Source: JBBDWK01 sp040902885 (GTDB lineage Bacteria; Acidobacteriota; Terriglobia; Bryobacterales; Bryobacteraceae). From it: a DNA stretch of 64,000 bases. A model generated the notes under the pieces. The model was not told where the DNA came from. It did not search any database and saw only the letters and a program-made list of their open reading frames with translations. The stretch lies in NCBI GenBank assembly GCA_040902885.1, contig JBBDWK010000065.1, positions 1-64,000 on the forward strand, given 5' to 3'. Shown in pieces: positions 49,290 through 57,548 of the stretch (positions are counted from its first letter, which is position 1; every line of letters begins with the position of its first letter). The translations under genes were made by a program, and so were the position numbers.

Positions 49290-50756
49290 TTGGAGAAGAG
49301 AGCGCATCGCGTGTCCGCTATTGCGGCAAGAAGCGCCGCCAGTCTGGGGCTGGTTGCAATAGTCACGGTCCTTTGCTCGCGGCTGCTGTCAGTGAACGCG
49401 ACCACGGCGGGATTTGCATACCTCATCGTCGTCCTGGCGATCGCGACGGGTTGGGGTTTGGTGGAAGCGGTGACGGCGTCCGTAACCGCCATGCTCTGCT
49501 TCAACTTCTTTTTCTTTCCGCCCGTTGGAAGGTTGACGATCGCCGATCCGCAAAACTGGGTCGCGCTGGGGACATTTCTCGTCACAGCGCTGGTCGCGAG
49601 CCACCTTTCGAACCGGGCCAAGAGGCAAGCGATGGAGGCCAAAGAACGGCAGCGAGAAACCGAGCAACTTTATGCGTTCAGCCGCGCGATCCTCCTTACG
49701 GAGAGCTCTCATGTACATCCTGCCGGATTTCAGGCGGCGCAACATATCGCCCAAACCTTCGACTGCCCCGCGGTGGCGCTCTACGACGCCAAGGCGGGTC
49801 AAATCTACAGGGGTGGCACGGGCGATCTGCCAGACATCGAAACGAAACTGAAGCGGGTCGTGGTGGAAGGCTCGAGGCTTGCGGAGCGTTCCGCCGATAT
49901 CATGGTGACGCCCATCACCCTCGGTGGGCGGCCGATCGGCAGTCTTGCTCTCAAGGGGATCTCCTGCTCCGATGGAGCCCTTCAGGCGTTAGTGAATCTG
50001 GTTGCGATCGCTCTGGAGAGGGCGCGTTCAGCGGAGGCGGCAAGCCGGGCCGAGGCTGCCCGGCAGAGCGAAGAGTTCAAGTCCACGCTGCTGGACGCGA
50101 TTGCCCATGAGTTCAAGACGCCTCTCACCTCCATCAAAGCGGCATCGACATCCATATTGAGCGACTCGGCTTCCCTCTCATCCGCTTCTCGTGAGATGGC
50201 CCAAATCATCGACGAAGAGGCGGACCGCCTCACGCTCCTGGTGACGGAAGCAGTTCGGATGTCGCAGATTGAGGCAGGCAAAGTGCGTGTCGAGAGACGT
50301 CTAGTGAAGCTGCGAGAGCTTCTTCGGGATGTCCTGGCACACTTCGAATCGCGCACGGAAGGGCGGCCCATTCCAGTCGAGATCCCAAGCGCAATTCCGG
50401 AGGTTCCCATGGATCCGGACCTGATCGGTCTGGCTCTGCGGCAACTTGTGGACAACGCTCTGAAATACTCTCCCACGGGCGCGCCGATCCTGATCAAAGG
50501 CATGCGGAAGGATGAAGCTCTCGAAATCCGGGTTATCGACCATGGTCCCGGCATTCCGGAGCGAGAGCGGGAACGCATCTTCGACAGATACTACCGCCGG
50601 CACGTTCTGCCCGGTCAGGTTCCGGGCAGCGGACTCGGACTCTACATCGCCCGGGAGATCGTTCGAGCCCATGGGGGCGACCTCTGGGTGGAGGGCCAAA
50701 TGGGATCCGGTTCGGAATTCTGCATATCACTTCCACTGGAGGCCGCTCGATCATGA
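49290..50756 (+). CDS. KdpD-type histidine kinase lacking N-terminal domain
   Basis: A 488-aa sensor kinase. Residues about 8-110 hold the DUF4118 membrane block of KdpD (helices LGLVAIVTVLCSRLL, FAYLIVVLAIATGWGLVEAV, WVALGTFLVTALVASHLS), then a GAF-like region (PAGFQAAQHIAQTFDCPAVA), HisKA with AIAHEFKTPLTSIKAA (His near 273) and HATPase_c (RQLVDNALKYSPTGAP, DHGPGIPERERERIF, GSGLGLYIAREIV). The KdpD N-terminal sensing domain and USP domain are missing and appear as separate genes at 57545 and 58656. The start TTG 49290 or GTG 49311 is uncertain. Its TGA overlaps the kdpE ATG. Confidence 0.88.
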   Translation: MEKRAHRVSAIAARSAASLGLVAIVTVLCSRLLSVNATTAGFAYLIVVLAIATGWGLVEAVTASVTAMLCFNFFFFPPVGRLTIADPQNWVALGTFLVTALVASHLSNRAKRQAMEAKERQRETEQLYAFSRAILLTESSHVHPAGFQAAQHIAQTFDCPAVALYDAKAGQIYRGGTGDLPDIETKLKRVVVEGSRLAERSADIMVTPITLGGRPIGSLALKGISCSDGALQALVNLVAIALERARSAEAASRAEAARQSEEFKSTLLDAIAHEFKTPLTSIKAASTSILSDSASLSSASREMAQIIDEEADRLTLLVTEAVRMSQIEAGKVRVERRLVKLRELLRDVLAHFESRTEGRPIPVEIPSAIPEVPMDPDLIGLALRQLVDNALKYSPTGAPILIKGMRKDEALEIRVIDHGPGIPERERERIFDRYYRRHVLPGQVPGSGLGLYIAREIVRAHGGDLWVEGQMGSGSEFCISLPLEAARS

Positions 50757-51445
50757 GTTCGGGCCGGATCCTGGTCGTGGATGACGAGCCGCAGATCCGG
50801 CGCGTTCTTCGGACAGCGCTCTCCGCGCGGGGCTACGAAGTGCAGGATGCCCGCACCGGCGAAGAAGCCTTGGAAAAATTGCGTGAAGCGCGGTTCGACC
50901 TCGTGCTCCTCGACATGAACATGCCGGGAATGGGAGGACTGGAAGCCTGCCGGACGATCCGCTCTAGTTCCGAGGTGGCGATTATCATGTTGACGGTGCG
51001 GAATATGGAGCAGGACAAGGTTGCCGCTCTCGACGCCGGCGCTGACGACTATATCACGAAGCCGTTCGGCACTCAGGAATTACTAGCCCGGATTCGCGCC
51101 GCACTGCGACGCGTGCCCACGGCCGGAGAGGGCGGTCCGGAGTCCATTCAGCTTGAGAATCTGGAGATCAACCTGGCGACGCGCCGCGTGATTTCCAAGG
51201 ACCGCGAAATCCGCCTGACGCCGAAGGAGTTTGATCTCCTCCACTATCTGGTTGTCCATCCGAACGTTCCGATTCCGCACGGCAAGCTCCTCCAGGCCGT
51301 ATGGGGGCCGGACTATAGCAGTCAGGTTGAGTACCTGCGCGTCTTCGTCAATCAGCTTCGTAAGAAGATCGAGCCAGATCCCTCCCATCCGCGATACCTG
51401 CTGACTGAGCCCTGGGTCGGCTACCGGTTCGCGTTGCGTCCCTAA
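50753..51445 (+). CDS. kdpE: Response regulator KdpE
   Basis: A 230-aa OmpR/PhoB-family regulator. The receiver has the acidic pair DDE at 10-12, phosphoacceptor Asp54 in LVLLDMNMPG, and the Lys of KPFG near 104. The C-terminal winged helix (EIRLTPKEFDLLHYLVVHPN, VEYLRVFVNQLRKKIEPDPS) binds DNA. It is translationally coupled to the histidine kinase (ATGA) and stands before kdpF/A/B/C, which it should activate on potassium limitation. Confidence 0.94.
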   Translation: MSSGRILVVDDEPQIRRVLRTALSARGYEVQDARTGEEALEKLREARFDLVLLDMNMPGMGGLEACRTIRSSSEVAIIMLTVRNMEQDKVAALDAGADDYITKPFGTQELLARIRAALRRVPTAGEGGPESIQLENLEINLATRRVISKDREIRLTPKEFDLLHYLVVHPNVPIPHGKLLQAVWGPDYSSQVEYLRVFVNQLRKKIEPDPSHPRYLLTEPWVGYRFALRP

Positions 51446-51468
51446 CGGAATCCTTAGGCGATCTTTAT

Positions 51469-51508
51469 GCCTTCCTAATGGCCTTCCGGTTATTTTGAAG
51501 GGGAAGGC
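51469..51508 (+). promoter_or_regulatory. Candidate KdpE site: direct repeats of GCCTTCC
   Basis: GCCTTCC at 51469-51475 and 51481-51487 with 12-bp spacing, plus the inverted GGAAGGC at 51502-51508. OmpR-family regulators bind pairs of direct repeats about 11-12 bp apart, and this lies in the kdpE-kdpF gap, 100-250 bp before the kdp genes. Only pattern and place support it. Confidence 0.4.
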
Positions 51509-51532
51509 TAGTGGGATGTCGCTGACGTCTCG

Positions 51533-51600
51533 GCAACCGCTTCCTCACGGTCGCGGCTCGGTAAGTCCTTCAGAGCCGCGACCGTGAGGGAGCGGTTGTT
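51533..51600. repeat. REP-like palindrome, copy D
   Basis: GCAACCGCTTCCTCACGGTC followed by GCGGCTC, an 11-base loop, then GAGCCGCGACCGTGAGGGAG and CGGTTGTT. It is the longest and cleanest copy: almost 26 paired positions. It sits in the kdpE-kdpF gap, so it could also shape the leader mRNA of the kdp operon. Confidence 0.8.
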
Positions 51601-51619
51601 GGTCGATCGCTATAAGACC

Positions 51620-51703
51620 ATGCTGGATCTTTTCTACATCGCCGTCGCGGCCGTGTTTTTCATCGGCTGCTGGTTCTTTACCAAAGCGTGCGACCAGTTG
51701 TAG
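51620..51703 (+). CDS. 27-aa single-helix membrane micro-ORF
   Basis: Encodes MLDLFYIAVAAVFFIGCWFF then TKACDQL. One hydrophobic helix of about 19 residues and a short polar end give the profile of a small membrane protein. It lies 8 bases before kdpF, itself 27 aa, and the kdp promoter is upstream. I do not recognise a named family; similar tiny ORFs near kdpF are known in other genomes by my recollection. It might assist assembly of the Kdp complex, as KdpF does. Ribosome site is weak (AAGA). Confidence 0.55.
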   Translation: MLDLFYIAVAAVFFIGCWFFTKACDQL

Positions 51704-51711
51704 GCCCCATT

Positions 51712-51795
51712 ATGGACTACATCATCGCGGGAATCGTATCGATTCCGCTGTTCTTGTACTTAATCTACGCACTCCTGAAACCGGAGCGCTTCTGA
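51712..51795 (+). CDS. kdpF: K+-transporting ATPase small subunit KdpF
   Basis: Encodes MDYIIAGIVSIPLFLYLIYA then LLKPERF, the KdpF pattern (single helix followed by LLKPERF). It stabilises the KdpABC complex. Too short for standard ORF calls; its stop is 2 bases before kdpA. Confidence 0.85.
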   Translation: MDYIIAGIVSIPLFLYLIYALLKPERF

Positions 51796-51797
51796 GG

Positions 51798-53567
51798 ATG
51801 CCCATGACGGCGTCAGGCATATTCCAGATATCTGTTTACTTTCTGCTACTCCTCGCCATGACGAAGCCGCTCGGCTCCTACATGGCCCGCATCTTCGAAG
51901 GCGAGCAAACCTTTGTGCATCCGGTCCTTCGTCCGCTGGAGAGACTGCTCTATTCTCTTGGCGGAGTGAAGGAGAACGTGGAGCAACGGTGGACCCAGTA
52001 CGCAGCCAGCCTTCTATCCTTCAGCCTGTTCGGCTTTCTCTTTCTGTATTTGTTCCAGTTGCTCCAGGGCATTCTGCCGCTCAATCCGATGAGCTTCGGC
52101 GCCACGACGCCAGATCTGGCCTTCAACACCGCGGTTTCGTTTGCGACCAATACGAACTGGCAGAGTTATGTGGGCGAAACAACCCTGAGTTACCTGGTCC
52201 AGATGGTTGGGCTAACCGTACAGAACTTCGTTTCCGCGGCGGCTGGCATCGCGGTCGCCGTCGCCGTCGTTCGGGGCTTCGCGCGGCAGCAGGCATCGGT
52301 AATCGGCAACTTCTGGGTTGACCTCGTCCGGGCGACCGTCTACGTGTTGCTGCCGATCTCCCTCGCGGCGGCTCTCCTTCTCTGCTCGGAAGGCGTGATC
52401 CAGAACTTTGGCCCGTACACGGCAGCGACCACAGTGGAAGGCCGGACTCAGGTCCTGGCACAAGGGCCGGTTGCTTCGCAGGAAGCCATCAAGATGCTCG
52501 GCACGAACGGCGGCGGTTTTTTCAATGCCAACTCCGCGCATCCGTTTGAGAACCCCACGCCTCTCTCCAATGCGGTACAGATGCTCCTGATCTTTGTCAT
52601 TCCCGCGGGCCTTACCTACACTTTTGGGCGAATGGTGGGCGACACGCGCCAGGGGTGGGTAATCTTCGCCGCGATGAGCGTGCTGTTTCTGACCGGCGTT
52701 TTTGTAACATATAGCGCTGAGCAGGCAGGCAATCCCAACCTGGCTGAACTCGGCGTCCAAACCGGCGCAACGAACTTACAGCCCGGTGGAAATATGGAAG
52801 GCAAGGAAGTCCGCTTCGGGATCGCCGCCTCCGCGCTTTTTGCGACCCTCACGACCGCCGCGAGCTGTGGCGCCGTCAATGGCATGCATGACAGCTTTAC
52901 ACCGCTCGGCGGCCTCATTCTCCTATTCAACATGCAGGCCGGCGAGGTAATCTTTGGCGGTGTTGGCGCCGGCCTTTACAGCATCCTGCTGTTCACGATC
53001 CTGACCGTCTTCATCGCCGGGCTGATGGTCGGCCGCACGCCGGAGTACCTCGGCAAGAAGATCGAAGGCAAGGAGGTTAAGATGGCGATGCTCGCGCTCA
53101 TCGCGACCTCGGCCGCGATCCTGCTTTTCTCGGGGGTCTCTTCGGTCATTCAGTTTCCCAAAGACGGGTATTGGAATGCCCCATACGGCCCGGCCACCGC
53201 TAACCTCAATAATGCCGGCCCCCACGGCTTCTCGGAAATCCTGTATGCCTACACGAGCGGCGCCGCGAACAATGGCAGCGCTTTTGCAGGAATCAGCGCC
53301 AACACGCCGTGGTACAACCTGACGATCGGCCTGTCGATGCTCATCGGCCGGTTTCTCATCATCATTCCGATGCTCGCGGCCGCGGGCAATCTCGCGGCGA
53401 AAAGACGTGTCCCGGTTACGAGCGGCACTTTTCCGACCCACGGCCCGATGTTCGCCGGGCTGCTGGCGGGCACCGTCGTCATAGTAGGCGCTCTCACGTT
53501 CTTTCCAGCGCTGTCGCTTTCCGCGATCGTAGAACACTTCTTGATGCACGAAGGAAGGCTGTTTTAG
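51798..53567 (+). CDS. kdpA: K+-transporting ATPase subunit KdpA
   Basis: A 589-aa polytopic subunit that forms the potassium channel-like path. Four selectivity-filter repeats are visible: ATNTNWQSY, LGTNGGGFFNANSAHPFENP, TTAASCGAVNGMHDS and FAGISANTPWYNL. GLMVGRTPEYLGKKIEGKEV is a family signature. It is slightly longer than E. coli KdpA (557). ATG 51798 directly follows the kdpF stop. Confidence 0.96.
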   Translation: MPMTASGIFQISVYFLLLLAMTKPLGSYMARIFEGEQTFVHPVLRPLERLLYSLGGVKENVEQRWTQYAASLLSFSLFGFLFLYLFQLLQGILPLNPMSFGATTPDLAFNTAVSFATNTNWQSYVGETTLSYLVQMVGLTVQNFVSAAAGIAVAVAVVRGFARQQASVIGNFWVDLVRATVYVLLPISLAAALLLCSEGVIQNFGPYTAATTVEGRTQVLAQGPVASQEAIKMLGTNGGGFFNANSAHPFENPTPLSNAVQMLLIFVIPAGLTYTFGRMVGDTRQGWVIFAAMSVLFLTGVFVTYSAEQAGNPNLAELGVQTGATNLQPGGNMEGKEVRFGIAASALFATLTTAASCGAVNGMHDSFTPLGGLILLFNMQAGEVIFGGVGAGLYSILLFTILTVFIAGLMVGRTPEYLGKKIEGKEVKMAMLALIATSAAILLFSGVSSVIQFPKDGYWNAPYGPATANLNNAGPHGFSEILYAYTSGAANNGSAFAGISANTPWYNLTIGLSMLIGRFLIIIPMLAAAGNLAAKRRVPVTSGTFPTHGPMFAGLLAGTVVIVGALTFFPALSLSAIVEHFLMHEGRLF

Positions 53568-53569
53568 CC

Positions 53570-55666
53570 ATGACACGCACGAATGTAGCGGATCCGGCCG
53601 AGCTGCTGCCCCAGAAGTTACCGCACGCCCGTCCCTTATTCGATCCGGAGGTTCTCAAGCGCGCCGTTCGAGGATCTCTCGTGAAGCTGAATCCGGCGGC
53701 CCTCGCCAGGAACCCGGTCATCTTCGTGGTGGAAGTTGGCGCCGCGGTCACGACGATGTTCCTGATCCGCGACCTCATGACAGGAACGGGAGGAACCGGC
53801 TTCGCCGCCCAAATCGCACTTTGGCTCTGGTTCACGGTGCTCTTTGCGAACTTCGCGGAGGCTATGGCCGAAGCGCGCGGCAAGGCTCAGGCGGATGCGC
53901 TTCGCAAGACCAGGACCGACGTGATGGCAAAGCGGATTACGGCAAGCGGCCGGATCGACCCGGCGCCGGCATCCAGGCTGCGCGCCGGCGACCGGGTCAT
54001 CTGCGAGGCGGGCGATGTCATTCCAGGGGACGGCGAGGTTGTGGAAGGTATCGCGACCGTGGATGAATCGGTGATCACGGGGGAAAGCGCGCCCGTCATT
54101 CGAGAGTCGGGCGGCGATCGCAGCGCCGTCACGGGCGGCACGAAGGTCCTTTCAGATCGGATCGTCGTCAAGATCACTTCGAATCCCGGAGAAACGTTTC
54201 TGGATCGCATGATCGCGCTGGTGGAAGGGGCAGAGCGCCGGAAAACCCCGAACGAGATCGCGCTGAATATCCTGATTGCGGGCTTGACGCTCATCTTCCT
54301 GTTGGCCGTTGCCACGCTGCAACCCTTTGCGCAGTACAGTATTGGCGCCGCGGGCTCCGGCACGATCCCCACGGTGGCGGTTCTGGTGTCTCTGCTGGTC
54401 TGCCTGATCCCCACGACAATCGGCGGCCTGTTGTCGGCAATCGGCATCGCCGGCATGGACCGGGTCATGCAGCACAACGTGCTGGCCATGAGCGGGAAGG
54501 CGGTCGAAGCCTCGGGCGACCTCGACACGCTTCTTCTGGACAAGACCGGCACGATTACGATCGGGAATCGCCAGGCGGTCGAGTTCCTTCCGGTCAGTGG
54601 TGTCGCCGGACGCGAGCTGGCGGACGCCGCTCAGTTGTCGAGCCTGGCTGACGAGACGCCGGAGGGGCGATCCGTGGTGGTCCTGGCAAAACAGGAGTAC
54701 GGGCTTCGCGGACGCGAGGTGAGCGACGAGGCGCACTTCATCCCTTTCTCGGCCTACACCCGAATGAGCGGTGTCGATCTCGATGGCCGCCAATTGCGCA
54801 AGGGGTCGACGGATGCTGTAAGCCAATTCGTCAAGGAGCAAGGCGGTCAGGTTCCGCGGGATCTGGTCGAGCTTTCCGAGCGAATCGCACGCCAGGGCGG
54901 TACGCCATTGGCCGTCGCCAACCGGGACCGCGTGCTAGGCGTGATTCATCTGAAGGACGTCGTCAAGGGTGGCATGAGGGAACGCCTCGCCCAACTGCGC
55001 GCCATGGGAATTCGAAGCGTGATGATCACCGGCGACAATCCCTTGACGGCCGCGGCGATCGCAGCCGAAGCCGGCGTGGACGACTTTCTCGCCCAAGCAT
55101 CGCCAGCCGACAAGCTGAACTACATCAGGAATGAGCAGGCCGAGGGCCGCCTGGTGGCAATGACCGGCGACGGCACGAACGACGCACCCGCTCTGGCCCA
55201 GGCCGACGTGGGGCTGGCGATGAACACGGGAACCATGGCTGCCAAGGAGGCCGGCAACATGGTGGATCTGGATTCGAATCCCACGAAACTGATTGAAGTC
55301 GTTGCGATTGGCAAACAACTTTTGATTACCCGAGGCGCGCTGACGACGTTCTCCATCGCCAATGACGTGGCCAAGTACTTCGCCATCGTCCCCGCGTTGT
55401 TCATGGCGACCTATCCGGCCCTCGGCCGGCTGAACATCATGGGTCTTCATAATCCCCAAAGCGCAGTCCTGTCCGCTGTCATTTTCAACGCGCTCATCAT
55501 CATCGCGCTCGTCCCGCTTGCGCTGCGGGGCGTCAAATACAGGCCCGGAAGCGCCGGGAGCCTGCTGCGCCGGAATCTGCTCGTTTACGGTCTGGGCGGT
55601 CTCATCGCGCCCTTTCCCGGGATTTGGGCGATCGACCAAATTGTCCATCTGTTGAGGCTTGCCTGA
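53570..55666 (+). CDS. kdpB: K+-transporting P-type ATPase subunit KdpB
   Basis: A 698-aa P-type ATPase that energises KdpA. Phosphorylated Asp324 is in LLLDKTGTITIG; TGES-type motif is ITGESAPVIRESG and the hinge motif MTGDGTNDAPALAQADVG. Start ATG 53570 lies 2 bases after the kdpA stop; the longer frame upstream is inside kdpA. Confidence 0.97.
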   Translation: MTRTNVADPAELLPQKLPHARPLFDPEVLKRAVRGSLVKLNPAALARNPVIFVVEVGAAVTTMFLIRDLMTGTGGTGFAAQIALWLWFTVLFANFAEAMAEARGKAQADALRKTRTDVMAKRITASGRIDPAPASRLRAGDRVICEAGDVIPGDGEVVEGIATVDESVITGESAPVIRESGGDRSAVTGGTKVLSDRIVVKITSNPGETFLDRMIALVEGAERRKTPNEIALNILIAGLTLIFLLAVATLQPFAQYSIGAAGSGTIPTVAVLVSLLVCLIPTTIGGLLSAIGIAGMDRVMQHNVLAMSGKAVEASGDLDTLLLDKTGTITIGNRQAVEFLPVSGVAGRELADAAQLSSLADETPEGRSVVVLAKQEYGLRGREVSDEAHFIPFSAYTRMSGVDLDGRQLRKGSTDAVSQFVKEQGGQVPRDLVELSERIARQGGTPLAVANRDRVLGVIHLKDVVKGGMRERLAQLRAMGIRSVMITGDNPLTAAAIAAEAGVDDFLAQASPADKLNYIRNEQAEGRLVAMTGDGTNDAPALAQADVGLAMNTGTMAAKEAGNMVDLDSNPTKLIEVVAIGKQLLITRGALTTFSIANDVAKYFAIVPALFMATYPALGRLNIMGLHNPQSAVLSAVIFNALIIIALVPLALRGVKYRPGSAGSLLRRNLLVYGLGGLIAPFPGIWAIDQIVHLLRLA

Positions 55667-55677
55667 AGAGAATTGAT

Positions 55678-56259
55678 ATGTTCCAGCAACTTCTACCCGG
55701 TCTTCGCATGACTCTGCTGCTTACGATCCTTACAGGAGTGCTCTATCCGGGGCTCGTCACCGGTCTCTGCCAGGTTCTGTTTTCCCGTCAGGCCAACGGC
55801 AGCCTGATCTCGAAAGACGGCCGCATCGTGGGATCAATCTTGATCGGGCAGAGCTTCACGCGGCCCGAATACTTCCACCCCCGTCCTTCGGCGGCTGGGG
55901 CGGAAGGCTATGATGCATCGGCTTCGAGCGGCTCCAACCTGGGGCCGACAAGCCAGAAGCTGGTCGATCGCGTGAGGGCTTCCGCCCAGCAGTGGCGCAA
56001 AGAAAACACCGGCTTTGGCGATCCAATCCCATCGGATATTTTGACGGCAAGCGGCAGCGGTCTCGATCCGCACATCAGCCCTGCTGCCGCGCAAGCTCAG
56101 GCCGCTCGTATCGCGCAGGCGCGCGCTGCCGCCCCCGGACAGGTTCAGCAGTTGGTTGCTCAATATACGGAAGGGCGCGATCTCGGCTTCCTCGGCGAGC
56201 CGCGTATCAATGTCCTGGTGCTGAATCTAGCTCTTGATGAGCGGTTCCCCCGAAGATGA
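55678..56259 (+). CDS. kdpC: K+-transporting ATPase subunit KdpC
   Basis: A 193-aa subunit with one N-terminal helix (TLLLTILTGVLYPGLVTGLC) and a periplasmic domain: LIGQSFTRPEYFHPRPSAAG, NLGPTSQKLVDRV and GSGLDPHISPAAA. It stabilises KdpA and KdpB. Start ATG 55678 is chosen for the GAAGAG site nearby. Stop overlaps the porin ATG. Confidence 0.96.
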   Translation: MFQQLLPGLRMTLLLTILTGVLYPGLVTGLCQVLFSRQANGSLISKDGRIVGSILIGQSFTRPEYFHPRPSAAGAEGYDASASSGSNLGPTSQKLVDRVRASAQQWRKENTGFGDPIPSDILTASGSGLDPHISPAAAQAQAARIAQARAAAPGQVQQLVAQYTEGRDLGFLGEPRINVLVLNLALDERFPRR

Positions 56260-57548
56260 GATCTGTCAAAGCGGCCGGTAACTTCATCCTTGTCTTTACC
56301 GCGGCGGCCGGTGTCGCCGTTTCCGGCCAAACGGCGGTTGAACCTTTGACCGATCGCGAGAGGGTCTTGCTCGAAAAAATCGCGAAGCTGGAAGAACGCA
56401 TCTCCGCGTTGGAAGCCAAAGTGAATTCGCCGGCAGTCCCTCCGGCGGCGCCGGTCTCGTCAGGCGGCGCTTCCGAGTGGCTCAAGGACACGACGATCAA
56501 TTTCTACTTTGACGGCTACTACCTCTGGAACACCAACCGCCCTCTGGGCCGCATCAATCGGCTCCGCGCCTATGACGTTAAGGCGAACAACTTCAGTATC
56601 AGCCAGACAGGCACGGTTATCGAGAAAACGCCAAACGTCGAAGCGGGAAGGCGATGGGGCTACCGGCTGGACCTTATGTATGGGCAGGCCACCGAAACCT
56701 TGCAGGGCAGCCCCGTGAACGAACCACGCCCCCAAGTCTATCGCCCCCTATTCCAGGCGTTCGGCACATATATCGTTCCGATTGGGAAGGGGCTGAACGT
56801 CGACTTCGGAAAGTGGGCCAGCGCCCTCGGATACGAGAATAATTACACAAAGGATCAAATTAACTATTCCCGCAGCTACTTCTTCAACTTCCTGCCCTTC
56901 TATCACACGGGGTTCCGCACAAACTACAGCGTGAACGACAGGCTGAGTGCGGGTTATTGGCTTGTCAATGGGGTTAATCAGACGGAGGATTTCAACGGTT
57001 TCAAGTCCCAGTTGGTTCAGTTGACGGTGAGGCCGGCCCCGAACTCCTATTGGACGACAAACTACTACGTTGGCCGGGAGCAGCGGGATCTCGCGCTTTC
57101 CGAGACCAGCGTCCAGCCAACGCCCCGAGGCCGTCTCCATATCATCGATACATACGCTGAGGTGAACGCCACGGAAAAGCTGAAGCTGGCTGGTGAATTC
57201 GATTACGCGATCAACCGGGTGGAGGCGAGTTCACCGCCCCAGCGCGTTATCGGGGGCGCCGCTTACCTCAAGTATCAGTTCACGCCAAAGTTCTATTTCG
57301 GTCAGCGCTACGTGCGCCTGAACGACCTGGCGGGCCTCTTTAGCGGCACAGCCCAGAATCTCAACGACGTCACCTCGACGTTTGCATTCCGGCCCGCGGA
57401 TGGATTCGAAACGCGGATCGAGTACAGGCGGGACTTTTCGAATGTTCCGTTCTTCCCGACGCCGGAGCCTGGGCGGCTGAAGAACGCGCAGAACACCTTC
57501 ACATTTGGCCTGCTGTGGTGGTTTGGCGGCAAACAAGGGAACTGGTGA
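56256..57548 (+). CDS. Outer-membrane beta-barrel porin (BBP2-type)
   Basis: A 430-aa outer-membrane protein: signal peptide (ending GVAVSGQ), a coiled coil (LEKIAKLEERISALEAKV, residues 37-54) and then a barrel rich in alternating aromatic strands (LKDTTINFYFDGYYLWNTNR, YSRSYFFNFLPFYHTGFRTN), finishing near GLLWWFGGKQGNW. It resembles the putative beta-barrel porin-2 family found with kdp operons. It may let potassium reach the periplasm; inferred from location. It is coupled at both ends (ATGA with kdpC, GTGA with the next gene). Confidence 0.8.
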   Translation: MRSVKAAGNFILVFTAAAGVAVSGQTAVEPLTDRERVLLEKIAKLEERISALEAKVNSPAVPPAAPVSSGGASEWLKDTTINFYFDGYYLWNTNRPLGRINRLRAYDVKANNFSISQTGTVIEKTPNVEAGRRWGYRLDLMYGQATETLQGSPVNEPRPQVYRPLFQAFGTYIVPIGKGLNVDFGKWASALGYENNYTKDQINYSRSYFFNFLPFYHTGFRTNYSVNDRLSAGYWLVNGVNQTEDFNGFKSQLVQLTVRPAPNSYWTTNYYVGREQRDLALSETSVQPTPRGRLHIIDTYAEVNATEKLKLAGEFDYAINRVEASSPPQRVIGGAAYLKYQFTPKFYFGQRYVRLNDLAGLFSGTAQNLNDVTSTFAFRPADGFETRIEYRRDFSNVPFFPTPEPGRLKNAQNTFTFGLLWWFGGKQGNW

